A stretch of 23,200 nucleotides of DNA from Thiocapsa sp. UBA6158 (GCF_002423035.1 NZ_DIUM01000041.1:1-23200); one strand, 5' to 3'; counted from the first letter of the stretch, positions 8,644 through 17,024 are shown. The notes: generated from the sequence alone by a model not told the origin. Made by a program: numbers and translations.

Positions 8644-10509
8644 CTACGCAAAGCGCCCGGCTTGATAGCGCTGTCCGAGGGATTCCTGCATGGTGTTGAT
8701 CAGCAGAAAGGCGTCCTTGAGATGTCCGCGCTCGAGCGGAGAGAGCTCGTCCGGCGACAAGAAGTTATCCGCCTTCTTCCCGTGAGCGAGCTGATTGGCC
8801 TGATGGCGCATCCGCAGGGTTCCGACCAGCTCGATGGCGTCGGTCAGGTTGGCGGCTCCGTCTTTGCTCAAGGTTCCGTGCTCCGCGGCGGAGCTCAGGC
8901 GCTCGATGGTATTGGTCTCGGGGAGTCCGCCCGAGAGCGCGTAGATCCGTGCCAAGTCGACGATCGGCACGATGCCCTTGTGCTTGATATCGAAGGTGTG
9001 GTCGTGGTCGCCGCCCTGGATCAGCACGATGTTGCGGAAAAACCCTATAGGTGGCCGGTATTTGAGCGCGTTTGCGACCATGTAGGCGACGAAGATTCGA
9101 TTCGCCTTGGAGCGCTCGAGGATAAGCTCCTGCAGCTCGGGGAAGAGATTGTCCGGGTCATGCACCGCACGCAGGTCGAAAAAGACGTTTGCGAGCATCA
9201 GTGACATCGGCTCGGGCTTGAGGATCCAATTGGCGAAATATTTGTGCCAGATTCTAAGAGGTTGGCGCCATTTTGGATTCGAGGCCATGACATCGCCCGG
9301 GCAGTAAACGAAACCGCAAGCGTCGAGGCCGTCGTTCACGATCTTCGCGAGTGCCGCAAAGTAGGCGTCGTCGTCCGGTTTTGCGTGGTCCGCGATCAGG
9401 AGGGCGTTGTCTTGGTCGGAGTGCGAGGATTGCTCGCGGCGTGCCTGCGAGCCCCCGACGATCCAGGCGTAGGGGACGGGCGGACTGCCGAGGTCCGCCT
9501 CGGCCAGCGCGATCAGACGCTGCGTCATGGCGTCGGTGATGGCGCTGATGGCCTGACCGACGTGGTTTGCGGTCGCTCCCCCGTTGATGAGGTGGACCTG
9601 AAGCTCGGGGATCTTGGCACTGATCTGCACCAGCGTCTCGATCGATGTCGCGCGATGGATGTCGCCGACCAGATACACGGCGTTGGCGCTTTGAAAGCGG
9701 GTGAGATCGGTGGTCGAGATCAGTCCGGCCACACGCTGACCGTCCAGCACCGGCAGATGATGCACATTCAGCCGGGTCATGGTGATCAGGGCCTGGAAAC
9801 CCAGCGTGTCGACCTGTGCGGTCTGCAGCTTCTCGGTCATGATCTCGCGGACCGGGCGGTCGGTCGACAGGCCGACGGCGACGCATCGGCTGCGCAGATC
9901 GCGGTCCGTGATCATGCCGGCGAGCCGATCGCCTTCCATGATCAGAAGCGAGGAGACGCGGTGCTCGGACATCACCTGAGCGGCCTCGCGAATGCTCGTC
10001 TCCGGGCTCGCGACGATCGGCGTGCGGTTGATCATGTTGCCGATCTGCACCGTCATCAGGCCGGTGCCGGCGGCCGGCGCGTCCACAATGATGTCCAGCG
10101 CCTTGCGCAGTCGACTGGAGATGGATTGGTCGAAATGCTCCGCGAATGCGGCGTGCCGATCGCGTAGATCCGCCAACTCGGCGCAGGGCAGGGCGTACAC
10201 GAGGGTGTCTTCCGAGGTGTTGCCGAAAAATCGACCGCTCTCCAGTGTGGGCCGGCAGAGCATGTCGCACAAATCACCCTCGGCCAGCTTGCCGACCAGC
10301 TCGCCGTTGGCGTCGCGCAGCTCCACTGCACCGCGACGCAGGAGATAGACGCAGGACGGATCGGCGCTTTCCGGCGGGAAGGGTGTGCCACGGCGGAAAT
10401 AGCGCACCGAAAGGCGCTGCGGAAGGCGTTCGAGCGTGTCTTGCGGCAGTTGAGCGAACGGCGGGTGACTGGCCAGGAAGTCTCGGATCTCGATCAGCTC
10501 GATGTTCAT
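8644..10509 (-). CDS. Cyclic nucleotide-binding / CBS / DUF294 nucleotidyltransferase-like protein
   Basis: The 621-residue multidomain protein looks regulatory. Residues 10-140 form a cNMP-binding-like domain (VYLLRRGAVELRD, then LAEGDLCDML). Residues 155-275 hold a pair of CBS domains (TSIREAAQVMSEHRVSSLLI and a second copy with HHLPVLDGQRVAGLISTTDL) that probably bind adenine nucleotides. Residues 310-470 form a DUF294 nucleotidyltransferase-like domain with GGSQARRE followed by DQD (Gly353, Ser354, Asp365, Asp367), as in GlnD-type transferases. A DUF294_C region completes it. The order matches a known family often encoded next to sodium/solute symporters. It sits between the symporter and the exonuclease gene. 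I infer a nucleotide-sensing role in acetate uptake or energy state; the target is unknown. The start at 10509 lacks a strong Shine-Dalgarno. Confidence 0.9.
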   Translation of the reverse strand: MNIELIEIRDFLASHPPFAQLPQDTLERLPQRLSVRYFRRGTPFPPESADPSCVYLLRRGAVELRDANGELVGKLAEGDLCDMLCRPTLESGRFFGNTSEDTLVYALPCAELADLRDRHAAFAEHFDQSISSRLRKALDIIVDAPAAGTGLMTVQIGNMINRTPIVASPETSIREAAQVMSEHRVSSLLIMEGDRLAGMITDRDLRSRCVAVGLSTDRPVREIMTEKLQTAQVDTLGFQALITMTRLNVHHLPVLDGQRVAGLISTTDLTRFQSANAVYLVGDIHRATSIETLVQISAKIPELQVHLINGGATANHVGQAISAITDAMTQRLIALAEADLGSPPVPYAWIVGGSQARREQSSHSDQDNALLIADHAKPDDDAYFAALAKIVNDGLDACGFVYCPGDVMASNPKWRQPLRIWHKYFANWILKPEPMSLMLANVFFDLRAVHDPDNLFPELQELILERSKANRIFVAYMVANALKYRPPIGFFRNIVLIQGGDHDHTFDIKHKGIVPIVDLARIYALSGGLPETNTIERLSSAAEHGTLSKDGAANLTDAIELVGTLRMRHQANQLAHGKKADNFLSPDELSPLERGHLKDAFLLINTMQESLGQRYQAGRFA

Positions 10510-10570
10510 GGCGAGTTACTCTGGTTCTGACTCAGCGGCTTGGTCGTGCTCGGCAGGAGCGATGTCGATG

Positions 10571-10594
10571 AAAAAGCCCCGCCGAAGCGGGGCT
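10571..10594 (-). terminator. Rho-independent terminator in the symporter-DUF294 gap
   Basis: On the minus strand AGCCCCGC, loop TTCG and GCGGGGCT form an 8-bp GC stem with a stable tetraloop, followed directly by TTTTC. It lies about 100 bases after the symporter stop codon and 62 bases before the DUF294 gene start. It should limit read-through from the symporter operon into the regulator and exonuclease genes. Confidence 0.8.
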
Positions 10595-10609
10595 GAAAAC
10601 CTTTCGAGG

Positions 10610-10636
10610 ATGCCCCGAGGTCTTGCTACGGGGCAT
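10610..10636 (-). terminator. Second hairpin downstream of the symporter gene
   Basis: ATGCCCCG (10610-10617) pairs with CGGGGCAT (10629-10636) around an 11-base loop. No T-run follows. It lies between the symporter stop and the strong terminator at 10571-10594, and may be a 3'-end stabilising hairpin. Confidence 0.4.
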
Positions 10637-10690
10637 TCGATCAGGTACAGGCGGTGATTGCGCTTCGAGTGCCTGCACCGCGGTCCTCGA

Positions 10691-12496
10691 TCAGTGGCCG
10701 GTCGCAACTCCCGAGCCACGCGGAATGCGCACATCCTCGACAAGGTGCTGGATGTGCTCCGGAGGCGGTGCCGCGAACTTGAAGACCACTGCGGCGATGA
10801 TGAAGTTGAACAGTGCGCCGACGGCACCGAATGCCTCCGGCGTGATCCCGAAGAACCAGTTCGCGCCCATGCCCAGTTCGGGCATCAGGAACTCGGTCCC
10901 CTTCACGAAGAAGATGCCCTTATGCTGGAACACATACAGCAGCGTGATGGTCACGCCGCCGATCATGCCGGCGACGGCACCCAGCGAGTTCATCCGTTTG
11001 GCGAAGATCCCCAGCATCAGCGCCGGGAAGATCGACGAGGCTGCGAGCCCGAAGGCGATGGCCACGGTTCCGGCCGCGAATCCCGGTGGATTGAGTCCCA
11101 GGTAACCCGCCAAGATGATTGCGCCGATCATCGACAGACGCCCGGCCATCAGCTCTTTCTTCTCGGAGATCTTCGGCATGAAGACACCCTTGAGCAGGTC
11201 ATGAGAGATCGAGGAGGAGATGGCCAGCAGCAAACCCGCCGCTGTGGAGAGCGCCGCAGCGAGACCGCCGGCAACGACTAGGGCGATGACCCAGGCGGGT
11301 AGATTCGCGATCTCGGGGTTGGCCAGCACCATGATGTCGTTGTTGACCGTGACCATCTCGTTGCCCTTCCAGCCGAACCCTTCGGCCGTCGCGGCGAACT
11401 CCGCGTTCTGATCGTTGTAGTACTGGATGCGACCGTCGTCGTTCTTGTCTTCCCACTTGAGCAGACCGGTAGTCTCCCAACGCTTGAACCAGTCCGGGCG
11501 CTCGTCGTAGACGAGGTTTCCGGTTTCGCTGCCGATCGGACCGACCTGGATGGTGTCCATCAAATTCAGGCGAGCCATCGCGCCGACAGCTGGTGCGGTG
11601 GTGTAGAGGATCGCGATGAAGACCAGTGCCCAGCCGGCCGAGAAGCGTGCGTCACGCACCTTCGGGACCGTGAAGAAGCGGATGATGACGTGCGGAAGTC
11701 CGGCGGTACCGATCATGAGCGATAGGGTGTAGACGAACATGTTGAGCGAGCTGCCCATCACCTGCGTGGTGTACTCCTTGAACCCGAGGTCGGTCACGAC
11801 TTGGTCGAGCTTGGCGAGCAGAGATATGCCGCTGGCGACTCCGTCGCGCGCGTATTCGCTGCCGAGGCCGAGTTGCGGGAGCGGGTTGCCGGTGAGGTTC
11901 AGGGAGATGAAGATTGCCGGGACCGTGTAGGCGAAGATGAGGACGACGTATTGCGCGATCTGGGTGTAGGTGATGCCCTTCATGCCGCCGGTGATGGCGT
12001 AGATGGCGACGATGCCCATGCCGACGAGGATACCCATCTCGTAGGTGACGCCCAGGAACCGGGAGAAGGCCACACCGATACCCGTCATCTGACCGATAAC
12101 GTAGGTCACTGATGCCAGGATCAGGCAGACGACGGCAACGACGCGCGCGGTCTGCGAGTAATAGCGGTCACCGATGAATTCCGGCACCGTGAACTTGCCG
12201 AACTTGCGCAGGTACGGAGCCAGCAGCAATGCGAGCAGCACGTAGCCGCCTGTCCAGCCCATCAGAAAGACCGATCCGCCGTAACCGCCAAAGGCGATCA
12301 TGCCGGCCATGGAAATGAAGGATGCGGCCGACATCCAGTCCGCGGCCGTCGCCATGCCGTTGGCGACCGGGTGGACGCCGCCGCCCGCGACGTAAAAATC
12401 ACCGGTCGTCTTCGCGCGGGCCCAGATCGCGATCCCGATATAGAGCGCGAAAGTCACGCCGACAATGCTGTAAGTCCAAAGTTCAAGTGATGTCAT
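10691..12496 (-). CDS. Sodium/solute (acetate-type) symporter
   Basis: The 601-residue inner-membrane protein of the SSS family (VC_2705/ActP-like) probably imports acetate or a similar monocarboxylate with sodium. It has many hydrophobic helices, the sodium-site region AADWMSAASFISMAG (about 51-65), the GMKGITYTQIAQYVVLIFAY segment (171-190) and the AGGLAAALSTAAGLLLAI helix. Between helices, at about residues 310-395, is a long hydrophilic loop containing DKNDDGRI (350-357), which resembles an EF-hand or dockerin calcium loop. This loop is larger than in E. coli ActP and is likely on the outer side of the membrane. The gene begins 13 bases after the DUF4212 gene, with AAGGGG upstream of the ATG, so the two are one operon. 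I leave the symbol blank because substrate and subfamily are inferred. Confidence 0.9.
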   Translation of the reverse strand: MTSLELWTYSIVGVTFALYIGIAIWARAKTTGDFYVAGGGVHPVANGMATAADWMSAASFISMAGMIAFGGYGGSVFLMGWTGGYVLLALLLAPYLRKFGKFTVPEFIGDRYYSQTARVVAVVCLILASVTYVIGQMTGIGVAFSRFLGVTYEMGILVGMGIVAIYAITGGMKGITYTQIAQYVVLIFAYTVPAIFISLNLTGNPLPQLGLGSEYARDGVASGISLLAKLDQVVTDLGFKEYTTQVMGSSLNMFVYTLSLMIGTAGLPHVIIRFFTVPKVRDARFSAGWALVFIAILYTTAPAVGAMARLNLMDTIQVGPIGSETGNLVYDERPDWFKRWETTGLLKWEDKNDDGRIQYYNDQNAEFAATAEGFGWKGNEMVTVNNDIMVLANPEIANLPAWVIALVVAGGLAAALSTAAGLLLAISSSISHDLLKGVFMPKISEKKELMAGRLSMIGAIILAGYLGLNPPGFAAGTVAIAFGLAASSIFPALMLGIFAKRMNSLGAVAGMIGGVTITLLYVFQHKGIFFVKGTEFLMPELGMGANWFFGITPEAFGAVGALFNFIIAAVVFKFAAPPPEHIQHLVEDVRIPRGSGVATGH

Positions 12497-12509
12497 AGAA
12501 TTGCGCCCC

Positions 12510-13082
12510 TTATTCCTCGCCGAAGTCGTATTTTTTGTCGAGCTTATTCATCGCGATGGCGTAGAAGAAGATCAACGCCACGAAGATGTAAATGGATCCC
12601 TGTTGTGCAAACCAGAAACCGAGCGGATAGCCCCCGAGCATGATGGTGTTCAATGGCTCGACCAGTAGGATGCCGAACCCGAAGGACACCACGAACCAGA
12701 TCGTCAGCAGGCTGGCGAGTAGACGCAGATTCTCGCTCCAGTACTGCGCGGCCTTGCTCGGTTGTGCATGTGCATTGTCGGGGTGCGTGCCGTGACTGCC
12801 GGCTTGATAGGGCGTGCCGCTTCCCGAATCCTCGCCGACGTCGAACTTATTGTCGAGCTTATTCATCGCGATGGCATAAAAGAAGATCAGTACGACGAAG
12901 ACGTAGATGGATCCCTGCTGCGCGAACCAGAAACCGAGCGGATAGCCCCCGAGCATGATGGTGTTCAATGGCTCGACCAGCAGGATGCCGAAGCCAAAGG
13001 AGACAATGAACCAGATCGTCAGCAGAATCGCCAGGAGACGCAGATTCGCGCTCCAGTATTCCGCTCGTTTGCCAGGTGTCAT
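12510..13082 (-). CDS. DUF4212 symporter-associated membrane protein, tandemly duplicated
   Basis: DUF4212 proteins are normally about 90-residue membrane proteins encoded just upstream of SSS symporters and thought to be a small subunit. Here the 190-residue product contains two full copies, residues 9-84 and 114-189, identical at 68 of 76 positions. Each has two hydrophobic helices around LLVEPLNTIMLGGYPLGFWF and a conserved AIAMNKLD end. They are joined by a hydrophilic linker rich in Ser, Gly, His and Pro. The repeat period is exactly 105 codons, and 56 bp are identical in DNA (12610-12665 and 12925-12980), so the duplication is fairly recent or homogenised. I chose the ATG at 13082 (MTPGKRAEYW), with GGAG 11 bases upstream. 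The open frame continues to 13364 but is not family-like there. Confidence 0.9.
   Translation of the reverse strand: MTPGKRAEYWSANLRLLAILLTIWFIVSFGFGILLVEPLNTIMLGGYPLGFWFAQQGSIYVFVVLIFFYAIAMNKLDNKFDVGEDSGSGTPYQAGSHGTHPDNAHAQPSKAAQYWSENLRLLASLLTIWFVVSFGFGILLVEPLNTIMLGGYPLGFWFAQQGSIYIFVALIFFYAIAMNKLDKKYDFGEE
12537..13063 (-). repeat. Intragenic direct tandem repeat of 315 bp period
   Basis: Two direct copies (about 12537-12748 and 12852-13063) are offset by 315 bp and lie in the same reading frame of the DUF4212 gene. They share a perfect block of 56 bp and scattered, mostly synonymous differences elsewhere. The 5' and 3' parts of the linker between them are unique. Confidence 0.9.
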
Positions 13083-13362
13083 AGGTTGTGTCACTCCGTA
13101 GTGTCGGATGAGTGTTTTGGGTCGGGGTGACGGGGCGATGACGGAACCCTTCATGCGGCTGGCCCGTCGGCCGTAACCTGTGCCCCCTCTGTCGATCTTA
13201 TTGTTGTCGACTGCTCGCGGCGCGCGTGATGTCGAGCGATCAGTCGGTCGCGCAACCCGTACCCACGCTCTCATATCGAGTTGCGAAGCCGGTCTTGCCC
13301 CTTGGCGCGGTCCGGCAGATTTCCATTTTTTTCTCGTCCGAATCTCCGGGCGAGGCGCCGGC

Positions 13363-13392
13363 ATTGTCTGGCCCGCTACGTCATGCTGTCAA
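13363..13392 (-). promoter_or_regulatory. Possible sigma-70 promoter toward DUF4212/symporter
   Basis: On the minus strand, a perfect -35 TTGACA (13387-13392) is followed after 18 bases by GACAAT (13363-13368), which matches the -10 consensus at four of six positions. It would give a leader of about 275 nt before the DUF4212 start. This is weak evidence based on motif match and location only. Confidence 0.3.
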
Positions 13393-13487
13393 CGACGGTG
13401 GGGGCCTCCGGCGCAGCGAATGTATCGGTAAAGCACGACCTTCGGCAACATCTCGTTACGCATTTCAGGGTTCGGACGGAATCTCGG

Positions 13488-13516
13488 TTGCCAACGGCCG
13501 CGCTGTTTCTTACCCT
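13488..13516 (+). promoter_or_regulatory. Possible sigma-70 promoter toward thrC
   Basis: TTGCCA (13488-13493) and TACCCT (13511-13516) are separated by 17 bases, about 45 bp upstream of the thrC ATG. The -35 match is good and the -10 match poor, so this is a tentative assignment. Confidence 0.25.
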
Positions 13517-13560
13517 GCAACGCGATAAGGTCACAACATTCAGCGGTGGGTTCGAGCGAT

Positions 13561-14946
13561 ATGCAGTATTCAAGCACGCGCGGCGGGATTGCCTCGGTCG
13601 GCTTTGCCGAGGCCGTCTTGATGGGATTGGCGACCGACGGCGGACTCTTGGTCCCGGCGGATGTGCCGCGCGTGGATGCCGCGACCCTGCGTGCCTGGTC
13701 CGGTCTAAGCTTCCAGGATCTGGCCCTCGAGGTCATGACGCCCTTCGTCGGGGGCGAGATCCCGCAGGAAGACCTGCGCGCGCTGATCGCACGCTCCTAC
13801 GCTACCTTCACGCACCCCGAGGTGACGCCCGTCGTCGAGGTCGGCGACCTGCGGATTCTCGAGCTGTTCCACGGGCCGACCGCAGCCTTCAAGGACGTTG
13901 CGCTGCAGTTCCTCGGTAATCTCTTCGAGTATCTGCTGGCTCGCGACGGCGGGGAGCTCAATATCTGCGGCGCCACCTCCGGGGATACCGGCTCCGCAGC
14001 CATCTACGGCGTTCGCGGCAAGGCGCGGATCAGCATCTTTATGCTCCATCCGAAGGGTCGGGTCTCGCCGATTCAGGAACGTCAGATGACGAGCGTGCTG
14101 GATGACAATGTGCACAATATTGCAGTGAGGGGGAGCTTCGACGACGCCCAACGCATCGTCAAAGATCTCTTCAACGACCTGCCGTTCAAGTCCGAATTCA
14201 GCTTGGGCGCGGTCAACTCGATCAACTGGGTGCGGATCCTCGCCCAGATGGTCTATTACGTCTTCGCATGGGCGCGCGCCGGCGGCGGGGATCCCGAGCG
14301 ACACCTGAGCTTCGCGGTGCCGACCGGGAACTTCGGAGATGTCTTCGCGGGCTACCTCGCCAAACGGATGGGCGTGCCGATCGATCGGCTCATCATCGCG
14401 ACGAATCGCAACGATATCCTCACGCGGTTCGTCGACACGGGCGTCTACGCCGTCGGCGAGGCCTATCAGACCCTCAGCCCCGCCATGGATATCCAGATCG
14501 CCTCGAATTTCGAGCGCTATCTCTACTTTCTTCACGACGGAGACTCCGGGAAGGTGCGAGCGCTGCTCGAGACGCTGCAGGCGACCGGCCGGCTCGAGGT
14601 CGACGCGGCACATCATGCCCGCGCGCGGGCCGACTTCGATGCGGTCGCGGTGAGCGATGCGGAGACGCTCGAGCAGATTCGCCTGACCTACGCCGCCAGC
14701 GGCTACATTCTCTGCCCGCATACCGCCGTCGGGGTCAAGGCGGCGGGCTCCGGGGACGCCATCTGTCTCGCGACGGCCCATCCGGCCAAGTTCAGCGAGG
14801 CGATCCGCCTTGCCATCGGCTGCGATGCCCCGCTTCCACCCGCGCTGCAAGGGTTGATGGATCTGCCGACGCGTTGTCTCGAGCTCGATGCCGGTGCGGA
14901 GACGCTCAAGGCGCATATTCGGGATACACTGAAGGACACCCGATGA
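13561..14946 (+). CDS. thrC: Threonine synthase
   Basis: PLP-dependent enzyme that converts O-phosphohomoserine to threonine. The 461-residue product begins MQYSSTRGG and carries the PLP-lysine motif FHGPTAAFKDVALQFLGN (Lys111) and the phosphate-binding segment ATSGDTGSAA. NSINWVRILAQ and VPTGNFGDVFAGY are further family blocks. The length and the N-terminal RGG fit the gammaproteobacterial ThrC type with an N-terminal domain. A GTG at 13546 would add five residues; the ATG at 13561 gives the family-like start. The stop TGA overlaps the ATG of the citramalate synthase gene (ATGA), implying translational coupling and joint control of threonine and isoleucine precursor supply. Confidence 0.95.
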   Translation: MQYSSTRGGIASVGFAEAVLMGLATDGGLLVPADVPRVDAATLRAWSGLSFQDLALEVMTPFVGGEIPQEDLRALIARSYATFTHPEVTPVVEVGDLRILELFHGPTAAFKDVALQFLGNLFEYLLARDGGELNICGATSGDTGSAAIYGVRGKARISIFMLHPKGRVSPIQERQMTSVLDDNVHNIAVRGSFDDAQRIVKDLFNDLPFKSEFSLGAVNSINWVRILAQMVYYVFAWARAGGGDPERHLSFAVPTGNFGDVFAGYLAKRMGVPIDRLIIATNRNDILTRFVDTGVYAVGEAYQTLSPAMDIQIASNFERYLYFLHDGDSGKVRALLETLQATGRLEVDAAHHARARADFDAVAVSDAETLEQIRLTYAASGYILCPHTAVGVKAAGSGDAICLATAHPAKFSEAIRLAIGCDAPLPPALQGLMDLPTRCLELDAGAETLKAHIRDTLKDTR

Positions 14947-16556
14947 GCCCGACGACGCCTGCAGCATATGACGAAATCCCGGCCGCGAGTGCGCCCGGAC
15001 GCTATGTCTACGTCATGGATACGACCCTGCGCGACGGCGAGCAGACCCAGGGCGTGTCCTTTTCGCCCGATGAAAAGGTCAATATCGCCAAGGTGTTGCT
15101 CGAGTTGGTTCGGGTCGACCGCATCGAGGTGGCCTCGGCCCGCGTGTCCTCCGGCGAGGCCCATGCCGTGGCTCAAATCATCGCCTGGGCCGAAGAGCGC
15201 GATCTGGCCAAGCGCGTGGAGGTGTTGGGATTCGTCGACGGCGGACGCAGCGTCGACTGGATCCGGAGTGCCGGCGGGCACGTCATCAACCTGCTCGCCA
15301 AGGGCAGCGAGAAGCACTGTCGCGGCCAGCTCGGCAAGAGCCTCGATCAGCACGCCGCCGACGTTCGGGATACGATCGTCATCGCGCGTGACCGCGGGCT
15401 GGCCGTCAATCTTTATCTGGAAGACTGGTCGAACGGCTATCGCGACAACCCGGCATACGTCTTCGGACTGGTCGAGCGCCTTGCCGATTGCGGGATCGGG
15501 CACTTCATGCTCCCGGATACGCTCGGGGTCATGACGCCCGAGCGGGTCTTCGACGCCTTCACCGACATGCTCGGGCATTTTCCGGGCATCAAGCTCGATT
15601 TCCATCCGCACAACGACTATGGGCTTGCGACCGCCAACGTGCTCGCCGCCGCCCGAGCGGGTGCAGCCGCCGTTCACTGCACCGTGAATTGTCTCGGCGA
15701 GCGCGCCGGCAATGCCTCCTTGGCCGAGGTCGCCGTCAACCTGCGCGATCAGCTCGGGTTGGAGATCGGGATCGACGAGAGCCATCTCGCGCGCATCAGC
15801 GAGCTGGTCGAATACTTCTCGGGCAAGCGGATCGCCGACAATGCGCCCATCATCGGCGCCGACGTCTTCACTCAGACCGCCGGTATCCATGCCGACGGGG
15901 ATCGCAAAGGCAGTCTCTATCACACGCGACTCTCGCCCGAGCGTTTCGCACGACGGCGCAAATATGCGCTGGGCAAGCTCGCCGGCAAGGCATCGCTCGC
16001 GAAGAATCTGGAGCGTCTGGATATCACGCTCTCCGAGGAGAACCAGGCGAAGGTCCTCAAACGGATCGTCGAACTCGGCGACTCGAAAAAGACCATCACG
16101 ATCGAAGATCTGCCGTTCATCATCGCCGAGGTCCTGGAGAGCAAGGATTACAACCATGCCGAGCTGCTGGCCTGCTCGGTCTCCTCGACTCTGGATCTGG
16201 AATCGACGGCAAGCATCAAGATCCGCATCGCCGACGAGGTCCACATGGCCGCCGGCAGCGGCAACGGCGGTTTCGACGCCTTCAACAATGCGCTGGCCAA
16301 GATCGCGAAGAAGCGCGGCCTCGCCCTGCCGACGCTGCTCGACTACGAGGTCCGCATCCCCAAGGGCGGGCGCACCGACGCACTCACCGAATGCAGCATC
16401 ACCTGGGCGACCGATCAGGGCGAGCTGCGCACGCGCGGCGTGCATTCCAATCAGGTCTTCGCGGCGATCGGGGCGACGGTGCGGATGCTCAACATCGTCA
16501 TGCATCGAGCACTTGCCGCGCAGCGCTCCGCCGAGGCGGCATCCTCGGCGGCGTAA
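14943..16556 (+). CDS. cimA: Citramalate synthase, Leptospira type (LeuA-like)
   Basis: Probably condenses pyruvate and acetyl-CoA to (R)-citramalate, starting a threonine-independent route to 2-oxobutyrate and isoleucine. The 537-residue product has the HMGL-like barrel with DTTLRDGEQTQG near residues 26-37, a HPHND metal-binding motif, NCLGERAGN, and GIHADGDRKGSLY. A LeuA-type allosteric dimerisation domain covers about 390-525. IEVASARVSSGE, VLGFVDGG and NLYLEDWSNGY closely resemble Leptospira CimA as I recall it, including the Tyr that helps select pyruvate. A 2-isopropylmalate synthase is the alternative. The ATG at 14943 has AAGGA eight bases upstream and overlaps the thrC stop by four bases. 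The frame is open further upstream inside thrC, but that part is not real. Confidence 0.85.
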   Translation: MSPTTPAAYDEIPAASAPGRYVYVMDTTLRDGEQTQGVSFSPDEKVNIAKVLLELVRVDRIEVASARVSSGEAHAVAQIIAWAEERDLAKRVEVLGFVDGGRSVDWIRSAGGHVINLLAKGSEKHCRGQLGKSLDQHAADVRDTIVIARDRGLAVNLYLEDWSNGYRDNPAYVFGLVERLADCGIGHFMLPDTLGVMTPERVFDAFTDMLGHFPGIKLDFHPHNDYGLATANVLAAARAGAAAVHCTVNCLGERAGNASLAEVAVNLRDQLGLEIGIDESHLARISELVEYFSGKRIADNAPIIGADVFTQTAGIHADGDRKGSLYHTRLSPERFARRRKYALGKLAGKASLAKNLERLDITLSEENQAKVLKRIVELGDSKKTITIEDLPFIIAEVLESKDYNHAELLACSVSSTLDLESTASIKIRIADEVHMAAGSGNGGFDAFNNALAKIAKKRGLALPTLLDYEVRIPKGGRTDALTECSITWATDQGELRTRGVHSNQVFAAIGATVRMLNIVMHRALAAQRSAEAASSAA

Positions 16557-16640
16557 CGGCATGTTGCCATTGAAACGACGCACGCCGAGGAGCACCCTTG
16601 CGCCGACAGATGCGCGCGATCGCGCAAGGAGATCCGCTAC

Positions 16641-17024
16641 ATGAATCCCGAGAAGGTCGTCTTCGGCTTCTTCATCATCTTGGCCTTGACCCTGAACTTC
16701 GGCTTCTTCGTCGGCGAGATCGACAACCCGGAGCATCATCACGTCTGGGAGCTGTTCGGCGTCATCTTGGTCAACCTGGTCGCGACCGTACTGAAGTTCG
16801 GCGACCGCACCCATATGGGCGCCTTGCTGTTGGCGACCAGCCTGGTCGCCATGTTGCAGCTGATCGGCGCAGCCCTGGTCTGGACGATCGCCGTTCATGC
16901 GACCGAAGCGGGCATGACACCGGCAATCATGGCGAGCATCGTCTCCCTGAGCGGCGGAGCCATGATCGCCAACGTGGTGTCGGTAGTGCTTCTGGTGATC
17001 GAGACCTTCACCCTGCGTCGCTAA
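16641..17024 (+). CDS. Small membrane protein, DUF6394-like
   Basis: The 127-residue product has four predicted membrane helices (about 6-26, 38-53, 60-85 and 97-122). The short loops include DNPEHHHVWELFG, with three consecutive histidines, and KFGDRTHMG. I recall such proteins (DUF6394) beside TrkA-type potassium channels, which is the arrangement here. That suggests a function with the channel, but no activity is known to me. The start has AAGGAG 10 bases upstream. The TAA stop (17022-17024) is the first three bases of a repeat doublet that fills the whole gap to the channel gene. Confidence 0.8.
   Translation: MNPEKVVFGFFIILALTLNFGFFVGEIDNPEHHHVWELFGVILVNLVATVLKFGDRTHMGALLLATSLVAMLQLIGAALVWTIAVHATEAGMTPAIMASIVSLSGGAMIANVVSVVLLVIETFTLRR

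Larger units (their letters stand above)
13083..13560. other. 478-bp intergenic region between divergent operons
   Basis: This region separates the DUF4212/symporter operon (minus) from thrC (plus). It is clearly less GC-biased in places (for example the T-run near 13327-13332). I see no convincing coding frame, tRNA, sigma-54 promoter consensus or known riboswitch in it. It holds one possible sigma-70 promoter for each direction, listed separately. The size suggests regulatory binding sites that cannot be named from sequence alone. Confidence 0.6.

Noticed and set aside
13083..13364. N-terminal extension of the DUF4212 frame
   Set aside because: The 94 extra residues are Arg-rich, not membrane-like and not seen in the family; the ATG at 13082 has a ribosome binding site.
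14268..14942. Upstream extension of the cimA frame inside thrC
   Set aside because: It is an out-of-frame shadow of thrC. The ATG at 14943 has a good ribosome binding site and gives the family-like N-terminus.
14703..16898. Long open frame (731 codons) on the minus strand
   Set aside because: It is antisense to cimA and the DUF6394-like gene. The translation is Gln/Asp/Arg-rich and domain-free, as expected for the reverse strand of a GC-rich gene.
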